The translations under genes and the position numbers were made by a program. Under the pieces are notes generated by a model that saw only the letters and a program-made list of their open reading frames with translations, was not told the origin of the DNA and did no database searches. Shown here one piece after another: positions 1 to 7,400 of a stretch of 19,281 nt of DNA (the first letter of the stretch is position 1; each line of letters starts with the position of its first letter). Source of the DNA: Ochromonadaceae sp. CCMP2298 (lineage: Eukaryota > Sar > Synurophyceae > Ochromonadales > Ochromonadaceae); contig MU633707.1 in NCBI GenBank assembly GCA_026770595.1, positions 8,644 to 27,924 of the forward strand, read 5' to 3'.

Positions 1-310
1 CTCTTACACTCTCTCACACCACCCTACTGCCCTCTTACGCTCTTTAACACCACCTTACACCTTCCTTACACTCTCTTACACAACCATTACACTCTCTTAC
101 ACCACCCTACTGACCTCTTACACCACCCTTACACCACCCTTACACCACCCTTACACCACCCTTACACTCTCTTACACTCTTGCACTCCCTAACACACACT
201 TCCCCTCGCATTTTCTCGCGGCCTCGCTCACACCCTGACGTTCTCTCACTCTGCTCTACGATCCCGGACCCTCCCTAACCCACCCTAACGTCCCCTTACA
301 CCTCCCCAAC
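1..310. repeat. CT-rich low-complexity DNA with an 11-bp tandem repeat
   Basis: This stretch is built from degenerate cttacac / ctctcttacac / caccaccct words. The cleanest array is four exact copies of the 11-mer ttacaccaccc at about 118-161. I see no coding potential on either strand. The words are not a recognisable telomeric repeat. Confidence 0.8.
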
Positions 311-490
311 ATCTCCCTTACACTATATACTATACTATATACTATACTTTATACTATACTACCTCTCTACCTCTCTACCTCTCTATCCCTCTCTACCTCC
401 CCACCTCTCTACCTCCCCACCTCTCTATCCCTCTCTACCTCTCTATCCCTCTCTATCCCTCTCTACCTCCCCACCTCTCTACCTCTCTAA
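311..490. repeat. TATAC-type and CTCTCTACC-type simple repeats
   Basis: About 321-360 is an AT-rich tatac/tatact run. It passes into a pyrimidine-only run of acctctct, atccctct and acctcccc words up to about 490. No gene is visible. Confidence 0.8.
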
Positions 491-586
491 CTGTGCGTAC
501 TGTGCGTACTGTGCGTACTGTGCGTACTGTGCGTACTGTACGTACTGTACGTACTGTGCGTACTGTGCGTACTGTGCGTACTGTGC
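491..586. repeat. 9-bp minisatellite, 10 copies
   Basis: Ten consecutive 9-bp units of ctgtgcgta fill 491-580, followed by a partial unit. Units 6 and 7 carry the same g-to-a change (ctgtacgta). The array stops about a dozen bases short of the polyadenylation signal of the neighbouring minus-strand gene. Confidence 0.95.
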
Positions 587-598
587 CCCTATCCGAAA

Positions 599-604
599 TT
601 TATT
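599..604 (-). terminator. Polyadenylation signal AATAAA of the UDG-like gene
   Basis: Read on the minus strand this is AATAAA, about 50 nt downstream of the TAA stop at 654-652. That distance suits a 3'-end processing signal. The transcript would then end at the edge of the 9-bp minisatellite. Confidence 0.55.
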
Positions 605-651
605 AGGAATTAACTTTATATCACAGTATCATGTATCATATGTGTTAATAC

Positions 652-2157
652 TTAAGCCTTTCGCTTACTAGTCTTCTTTGGCTTTACTGCCTCTAATGCT
701 CTCTCTGCTGCATTTCGCTTCCTGGTCGGATTTGCTTCTGCTGCCTCACGCCTCAGAGCCTCCAAAGCCTCTGCTGCCTCACGCCTCAAAGCCTCCAAAG
801 CCTCTGCTGCCTCACGCTTCCTAGTGTCGAAAGCCTCTACTGCCCGACGCTTCCAAGTCTCCTTTGCCTCTGCTGCCCGACGCTTCCTAGTCTCCTTTGC
901 CTCTGCTTTTGCCTCTGCTGCCTCTGCTGCCTCACGCTTCCTAGCCTCCTTTGCCTCTGCTTTTGCCTCTGCTGCCTCACGCCTCAGAGCCTCCAAAGCC
1001 TCTGCTGCCTCACGCCTCAGAGCCTCCTTTGCCTCTGCTTTTGCCTCTGCTGCCTCACGCTTCCAGTAGACCACGGGGGGTAGCCGTTGAGCGTCAGGAT
1101 GGACCGGCGCTGCCAGGTCACGAATCATGGTGTAGACCGCGTTGTCCCGATCTGAAAATTTCCCACCCTTGAAACCTGGCACACATGAGGGGTGGCACGC
1201 GTACTCGTGAGCCACCCCGATGGACTTCAGCGCCAGGTGGGCAGCGCACCCCAAGGCAACGATGCGTATCCCTCTGCGCAGGCGATGAAGGAGCGCAAAG
1301 AATCTTAACCTGAAATGTTCCCGATAGGTCGAGTCATTCGAGGGTGATCTTGAGTTGCGTCCCTTCCGGAAGTAAGGCGCCGCCTTCCAATCTTCCTCTG
1401 GGAAGGGGAAACAATCCATAATTGCACTGTTATCGAAGAGCTCGTCAGCTGTAATGTTGAGCTGCATGAACGCTAGCCTGTTAAAGGTGTCGTTGACAAA
1501 CGACCCTCCCCGCCGAATGAGAATATGATCTCCCTCCCTCGTCCGGGCAAAATGTGTAACTAGGAGCACGCCTGGAGTGCACCCCTCGTGCGCATACTGG
1601 ACCACTCCGCCTTTGGTGTATCCCACACTGGTTGCGTAGGTCAGCCATTTCCTGTGGATGAAATAGTGCAAGTTTAGTGGGCGTGCAGATGATTTTTTTT
1701 CAAAGTGCGCGACTTACAGTGCTGCTTCGACCTCTTCCACTGTTGCTTTCAGTCCCGGTGCACCTGCAGCGTAAGCAGCTTCTTCGTCCACTTTATCAAG
1801 TTCTAATTCCCTCAGCTGCCATTCATGCCTTGCCCTAAGCTTTAAAGCCTCTAGTTCAATAATCTCGAGCCCCTCCCTGGCCAGCATTATTTGATTGGCG
1901 ATATGCTCGCTCACTCCGTTACCGAGGTCTACCGCCTGGGCCGTGCCTGTGATTTCGAGTTTTGCCTCGCGCAACAGTTTTGCGATCTTGGAGTACTTTG
2001 CACCAGACGTGGAACTCGGTTGAGGTGACGCTATGTAATAGAGGAAATCTGCCATGCATTGCATTTGCGTTGCCGACTTTTGGTTCCCTGCCACAGTAGC
2101 AGGGGTGCAGTTACGAGGGGCATTGTCGGGACTCCAACTGGAGCGTCTCCAGTTCAT
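652..2157 (-). CDS. Two-exon gene, UDG-superfamily-like protein with charged helical repeat tail
   Basis: Exon 1 is 2157-1718 and exon 2 is 1651-652. The 66-nt intron (1652-1717) has a consensus GTAAGT donor and a pyrimidine-rich CACAG acceptor, and the phase-2 junction joins both frames exactly to give 479 aa. I chose the first in-frame ATG (MNWRRSSW) at 2157. Residues 1-147 are mostly helical. Residues ~175-305 resemble the uracil-DNA glycosylase superfamily: a hydrophobic strand (GVLLV), the MDCFPFP segment near 227-231, then VALGCAAHLALKSIG (278-292) and an HPS motif (300-302) in the place of the family's second catalytic motif. The first motif (GxxPG-like, with the catalytic Asp/Asn) is not visible; THFART lies there instead, so activity is doubtful. 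Residues ~344-479 are REAAEAL / KAEAKEA repeats, probably a single alpha-helix or coiled coil, ending in KPKKTSKRKA, a possible nuclear or nucleic-acid-binding tail. It faces away from the plus-strand gene at 2531. The splice model is strong; the family call is moderate. Confidence 0.7.
655..1075 (-). repeat. Coding repeat for Ala/Glu/Lys/Arg helices
   Basis: The C-terminal third of the UDG-like gene is degenerate repeated DNA. On the plus strand it reads as gcctctgctgcctcacgc and variants, alternating with gcctctgcttttgcctctgc. It translates as R-K/R-EAAEA and KAEAKEA units of 6-11 residues. The near-identical DNA units point to recent expansion by slippage or unequal exchange. Confidence 0.85.
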
Positions 2158-2298
2158 TTTCAACGGTTTGTGACCGAACAATGGTGGAAGTGAAGGGTGA
2201 CCAATTCGACCAGAACAACAAGGAACAAGGAGTGATCGATGGTTTACAGAGGATTAGAACAGTTCTGAATCCGCACATATTTGTTGATGTTGGGATTC

Positions 2299-2331
2299 AG
2301 TGAACTGCGGGATGAAGTGAACTGCGGGATG
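2299..2331. repeat. Tandem direct repeat, two 16-bp copies
   Basis: The sequence agtgaactgcgggatg occurs at 2299-2314 and again at 2316-2331, one base apart. It could be a paired binding site or a chance duplication. Confidence 0.85.
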
Positions 2332-2401
2332 TTGAGTGTAGGGACAATTCCCATATTATTAATGTTGCCTATTATCTAGCATATGAAGGATTAAACCCTG
2401 C

Positions 2402-2451
2402 GATTGTCACTCCAAGCCTTGGGTGCTCTTGGCAGAGTGGGAGTGACAATC
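2402..2451. repeat. 12-bp perfect inverted repeat with 26-bp spacer
   Basis: gattgtcactcc (2402-2413) is the exact reverse complement of ggagtgacaatc (2440-2451). A shorter ccaag / cttgg pair (2412-2416 and 2428-2432) is nested at its inner edge, so a hairpin can form. It lies 80-130 bases upstream of the plus-strand ATG. Confidence 0.85.
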
Positions 2452-2530
2452 TCTGCTGTCATCACTTCCTCTGCCCTCGGGTCTGGTACATAATAAATCA
2501 ATTGGCATCTCACCACAATCGACCATCATC

Positions 2531-3334
2531 ATGGCATACAAGCCAGTAATCCAGGGCAACAACTACTCCCCTCACACTGGCCCCACTTTTCTGTTGACCG
2601 TCGAAGACCCAGTGAACAACGACTTCTCGTACCTGCTGCAGAATTGGGCAGAGTATTATTTCTATATGCAGGAACCGGGGCGCTCACCTCACTTGACTGC
2701 AGCACAGAGGTCGCTAATGCACAAGAAGGGAGGCTCGTTCGCAAGAGCCGCAAGATCCGTGCGCGAATCAGTCATTCCAATCATGAACAGAGCCGACGCC
2801 TTTGCGCTTAAACATGTGGGCGATAAGATCGCCGACTATTGGGTGGATTGCCAGGCTTATCCGAACGTGCCCATGGAATACTTGGCGGTGCAGGCGAGGG
2901 CCCAGCTCGAATGGGAGAGGGATTACCCCGTTGCAGCAGTCGCGTTCCACGCAGAGCAACTCACATACATGGCGGCTGCGCCGCACATGCTGGTAGCAAT
3001 TGGGCTACCTGCAGGTGCAGGACAAGTGCTGTTACACTGGCAGATTGATGGAGCACCATGTTGGGCTAGAATGTGGGCACGGGTGCAGGAAGTGGCTCTG
3101 CTTGCGGTAGTGAACGGTAATATGCAGGTGAATGATGTTGCTAATGTGGTCTCGGCTGCGACTGCCGCTGCGCACACGTCTATTAGTGTGTCTTGCGCGG
3201 CGGGGCTACCCCTGGCTGCAGTAAAAACTGCGGCTGCTGTTGCCGTTGCGGCTGCGGCGACACTTGCCGCGGCGCCTGCAGCATTACCAGCTGCAACGGT
3301 CCAAGCTCTTGCCAATGCTGCAGCTCGTCTATGA
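2531..3334 (+). CDS. Intronless 267-aa protein of unknown function, Ala-rich C-terminus
   Basis: The ORF starts at an ATG in good context (catcATGGCA) and ends at TGA. I do not recognise the family. Residues ~1-130 look globular and rich in aromatic and charged residues (for example NWAEYYFYMQEPG, KHVGDKIADYWVDCQAYPN). Residues ~130-200 are mixed helical. From about 206 the chain becomes almost pure small hydrophobic residues, with runs such as VKTAAAVAVAAAATLAAAP, which could be a membrane-interacting or self-associating helix. There is no signal peptide. It is divergent from the UDG-like gene across a ~370-bp spacer, so the two may be co-regulated. Lack of introns, an odd composition and a UDG-like neighbour would fit a mobile or virus-derived segment, but no replication, integrase or capsid gene is seen to support that. 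Confidence 0.6.
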   Translation: MAYKPVIQGNNYSPHTGPTFLLTVEDPVNNDFSYLLQNWAEYYFYMQEPGRSPHLTAAQRSLMHKKGGSFARAARSVRESVIPIMNRADAFALKHVGDKIADYWVDCQAYPNVPMEYLAVQARAQLEWERDYPVAAVAFHAEQLTYMAAAPHMLVAIGLPAGAGQVLLHWQIDGAPCWARMWARVQEVALLAVVNGNMQVNDVANVVSAATAAAHTSISVSCAAGLPLAAVKTAAAVAVAAAATLAAAPAALPAATVQALANAAARL

Positions 3335-4054
3335 GTTGAGCGCTTATAACTTTTTAACTTTTTTCTGTTTATCAACTTTCCACTTCCTTTTTTTGTTTAA
3401 CCCCCTTAAAAAAGCAACAACCGTGTCTGCTTTGTACCCTTTATTGTTTTTGCGCAAGAGAGAATATGAGTTGACGAATAGGAGCCTGTGACGTTGATGA
3501 GAAACTTGGGAGGAATAAACCCTCGACACATTTTTATCGTGGCCGTCAAAACCGGTGCTCGCCCTCCTGACTTTGGTCGCAAATCCGCCGCACGGATTGA
3601 GGAGATTGGATCCTTTGGGATGCACACGAGAGCCAGCAGTTGGCTACCTAATCACACGGGATTCTACTTGTACTGCTAGTTACTGCTGATTTTTTAGTCG
3701 GTGCGATATAGGACACCAAATTGTATTAACAAACGAACCATTTCATTACTTACATAGTGGTATTAATAAAATTAGAGTAAGTTACTTACATATGTTCTGT
3801 CGGTGAAACAGATACCAAGCCGGAAACTACGTAGAAATCATGCAACTAGGTTTTGCTGGGCCTCTCTTGCATGGGTGTGATCTGATCAGCCTGTGAACCA
3901 ACCACCCCTCTGTCCCTTCATACGCTCTGTCGCCTGTTTCTGGTCCCTGTTTCTGGTCCCTATATGTGAATGCGTACCTTGTCTATGAAGTGCAAGGCAT
4001 AGTGGTGCAAAATTGAGTTGACTATCTGTCGCTGCCTGACTGATTGTGAAGATA
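3335..4054. other. Gene-poor AT-richer intergenic stretch
   Basis: The 3' flank of the plus-strand gene starts with T-rich DNA. It has AATAAA hexamers at about 3514-3519 and near 3763, either of which could serve as its polyadenylation signal. A 60-codon ATG ORF at 3497-3679 has no recognisable features. A short tandem of tttctggtccctg lies near 3938-3965. I see no convincing gene. Confidence 0.6.
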
Positions 4055-4365
4055 AGGCACTTAGTACCGGTAAGACAAAATATTTGCTTAAATGGATGGA
4101 ATGGTACAGAGTAATACTCAGTCAGCACGATTGCACGCACAGCAATGACGCTGACCGAGTGTTCCTGCGTACCAGTCCAGCACTAGTAAACTGGTCTTTT
4201 GAACAGGCTACACGAATCTACCTGTCTAGCACCGAGGCACTGAGTACCGGTACTGACAAAATGTCTGCCTAAATGGATGGACAGATGGACTGATACAGAG
4301 TAATACTCAGTCAGCACAGCAATGACGCTGACCGAGTGTTCCTCAGTACCAGTCCAGCACTACTT
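4055..4365. repeat. Duplicated ~130-145-bp block, offset about 180 bp
   Basis: Copy A (about 4055-4196) and copy B (about 4235-4363) share aggcact-agtaccggta, aaatggatgga, the palindrome-like acagagtaatactcagtcagcac and atgacgctgaccgagtgttc followed by taccagtccagcacta. They differ by small indels. Each copy has local dyads (gagtaatactc, gtaccggtac), so hairpins could form. The block lies in the 3' flank of the giant minus-strand gene and may be in its 3' UTR. Confidence 0.85.
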
Positions 4366-4434
4366 CACTAACAGTCACCACTACTGGTACTGTGACTCTT
4401 CTACTAGACTACACGTGTTCTCGCCTGGCAGTGG

Positions 4435-7400
4435 CTACTTCTTCTTGGAAGGCCTGCTTTTCTTGGTCTGCGCAGTGGCCCATCCACTCTCAGTCCCCGA
4501 GGCAACCTGGGACTGGTCTGTCGCATCCGCCAAGAGCTTGTCTACAGCCTTCATCAGAGCAAGATTTCCCTGCACACTCTGCAGAGCAACCTTGCCCGCG
4601 CAGTACATGTCCTCGATGCACGTCTCCACCAGGGAGAGGGTGACCGCGACGCAGTGGACACCACCTCCAGCAGGAGTGTTACTGCGCTGCCCCTCTCCCT
4701 GCCCCTCTTCCTCTCCCTCTCCATGTCCCATCTCCTGCTGTTGTACCTGCCCCTGCCCCTCTCCCACCTGCCCCTGCCCCTCTCTCTGTTCTTCGTGCCC
4801 CTGCCCTTTCTCCTGTCCTTGTCCCTCCCCCTGCGGCTGTCCCCGGTCACGCAAGGCTTTCCAGTCCGCGACAGGGCTAAGCGACGAGGGCTCCAGCGCG
4901 GCGATGCCCACCTCCAGCTCCTGCACCGCGTCCATGGCCTCGTCTATTCTCTCCAGCAGCATCCCCTCGCTCGCAACCTTGGTCTGCTTGGAGGGTGGTA
5001 TGCAAGGTTGAAAGGCAAGGCGAATTGTATAACACAGAAAGGTAGGACGGGTAGAAGCGTAAGAGAGATAGTTATAGTGAATATTGATAGCTCCAGCAGC
5101 GGTGGAAAGTAGTTTACCTGCTGCTTCTGTTGCTGCTTCTGCTGCTGCTTCTGCTGCTGCTGCGCCTGCTTCATCTCCTGTTGCAGGACCTGCAGAGCCT
5201 GTCCATACCCCTGCAATCGGGCGTGCAGGTGCTGCAATTCCAGCAGCACGGGGCAGACGCGAGCGCAGTACAGCACGGTGGCGGGCGCCCAACGCGTGAT
5301 CCCGGCTCTCACGAACTCCCGCTCCCAGTGGCGAGAGAGGTGGCCCAGCGGACTCAGCTGCTGCAGCCGCCTCCTCGCCCCCTCTAAGCATACCTGCAGC
5401 TGCAGCCGGCAGCGCTCCAATGGGTCGGTCTGCTCGTTCGCGGCTTGCAGCGGTGCCATAGTCGCAGTATACTCCAGCTCCGGCCCCTCCTCTGCTTTCT
5501 CTACTTCCTCCTGCTCCTGCCCCAGCCCCTTGACTCGCAACGCTTCAGCGGCAGCACCTGCAGTCGCAGTAGCAGTAGTAGGGGCGCTGGAAACCACGGG
5601 GTCGCACAGAGTGAGAAACGCCTTGGGAACAATCCTCTGCCCCTTCACCTCTGCCTGTGCCCCCATCTGCGCCCCGGCCTCTACCACGACTATCGACTTC
5701 CTCCGCGCCTGGAGAGCCGAGAACTTCCTGGGGATCGCATCAGCCCAGTGCGGCAGGCAGTGCAGCACCAGCAGGGTGTTCCGCGTCGCCTTCGCAAGCA
5801 GCACAGTGCAGCTCTCGATGGTCCTGGGATTCAGTTTGTCCAGCACGGTCGAGAGGTAGAAGGGCAGCTTTCTCTCTGCGCTAAGCTGCGACTGCCTGAT
5901 TTTGCTCAGAGCTAGGGTGCACTTGACACGGTTGGGGTTCTCAAGACTGCAGTTCGACGCGAAGACTAGCAGCAGCTGCACGGCATTCCCGACGAAGAAT
6001 TCCCACTGCGCCTGACACTCTGCACCAGTTATGGGCTTGAGGGGGTTGGATTCGTGCAGCCAGCGCTCGAAGTAGGTCCCGTCGCAAGCAACTGCCAGCA
6101 GGCTCGCCAGACTCTCGATCATCCTAACCAGGCACCTCAGGGCCTCCTGCGATCTGCGGATCTGCGCACCACCAAGCACACGGGCCGCAGGGTCGCTGTC
6201 TCGGTACTCCCCCACAGCCTGCGCGAAGGCACTGGTGGCACTGGTGGTCAGCACGTCCACAGCCAGCGCCTCTGGCAGCACGACGTCGCGGAAAAACTTC
6301 CAGTACAGCGTCGTCCACACCATGTACTTCTGAAATAGTTTCATGGCGGAGATGGGGGAGATGCACGTACGCTTGCCGCCAAAGCGGTTCTGGGACAGCA
6401 TCTGTTGCACGGTACTGGACTCTCTCTCTAGGTTGGTTGCGCCAAGGTAGAGGGAATAGAACAGATTGCCCATTATCCACTGTGCGAAAGGTCGCTGCTG
6501 AGCATCGTCCACGCCCTCCCATGCGTGTGCATTGAGGAGTTGGTAGCAGGAGTCGCTGGCAATCGTCTGGAGGGGATATTTCAGCCGCTTCAGCTCGTTT
6601 TTGATCACGTCTAGGAGTCGCTGGGCAGTGCTGCTCACTGAGCCGTGAAGCTGCGCGGTGAGAAGAGCGCGGATGTGGGTATCGCCGCTCAAGCCAGGCT
6701 GCTTGAAGGAGTTATCTGCGTAGCGGGTCACGAGGTGCGCGAGGAGGTGGGAGTCCGTCGTGCGCAGGGCCAGCAGCGCCGCATCTTCCAGCGCTATATC
6801 ATCCGGGAGCAGCGTGTCCACCACGTCGCTGCAGCAACGCACGCGCCCTGCATCCAGCATTTTTCTCCTACTGTCGCGAACTCCGATGGAGTCAGTCCTG
6901 TTGAGGCCAGCAGCAGCCATAGCCTCGTCCACTGCAGAATCATCGGCCGCGGCAGTTCTCTCGATCTGCAAAACTTGGTCTAGATCGCAGCACAGCTCGC
7001 AGCGCAGCCTCGTGTGGAAGGTGAGCCCGTGGGTCCCGTCGGGGTGTTGGGAACCAGGCGCCGCAGGAAGGTAGGAGCGATTGAGGTCCGAGAGCGTGAG
7101 TCGCGGGACAGAGTCCAAAGCCTCGATGGCCTTGCAGGCGAACAGCGCCGCTGCGACTGCGACCTCCGCTCTCAGGAAGCGACTGGCGCTCTGGGCAAAC
7201 TCTCTGAGCGTCAGCCGAGCAGTCACCGACAGCGCTACAGATGGTCCAGACGCAGATGCAGGCGCGGTTGCAGTGGTGGGCTTGCGCGGAGCCGTAGAGG
7301 GTGCCAGCTTGACGATGCATTTGAATACACTGCGCATGCCAGCCTCATTGCCCTATCAAATATAGATGATTTTAGTAAAATTCAATATGGTATATATAGA

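Larger units (their letters stand above)
2158..2530. promoter_or_regulatory. Divergent intergenic region (probable bidirectional promoter)
   Basis: About 370 bases separate the start codons of the minus-strand UDG-like gene and the plus-strand gene at 2531, so both 5' flanks lie here. It holds a 17-bp-period direct repeat (2299-2331), a 12-bp inverted repeat (2402-2451) and an AT-rich run ending in cataataaatcaatt shortly before the plus-strand ATG. I cannot name a core promoter element with confidence. Confidence 0.45.

Noticed and set aside
118-161. CRISPR array or telomeric end at the left edge
   Set aside because: The repeats are head-to-tail 11-mers with no spacers and match no known telomere motif, and the genome is eukaryotic.
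824-1172. Plus-strand ORFs opposite the UDG-like repeat tail
   Set aside because: Their Ala/Ser- and Leu/Pro-rich translations are antisense readings of the coding repeat.
3497-3679. 60-codon plus-strand ORF (MRNLGGINPRHIF...)
   Set aside because: Short, without recognisable motifs, and in the 3' flank of another gene. It was noted within the intergenic entry only.
4055-4365. tRNA or rRNA genes among the hairpin-forming repeats
   Set aside because: No cloverleaf with conserved T-loop or anticodon arm could be drawn. The dyads are short and isolated.
4654-5112. Plus-strand ORFs opposite the giant gene (for example the Leu/Pro-rich frame at 4654-5112 and several between 7000 and 15700)
   Set aside because: They are mirror frames of GC-rich or low-complexity minus-strand exons, and their translations lack any family motif.
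4944-7337. Separate genes for each long minus-strand ORF between 4435 and 16880
   Set aside because: The ORF breaks fall at GT-AG introns whose removal restores catalytic motifs in frame. The pieces are exons of one gene.
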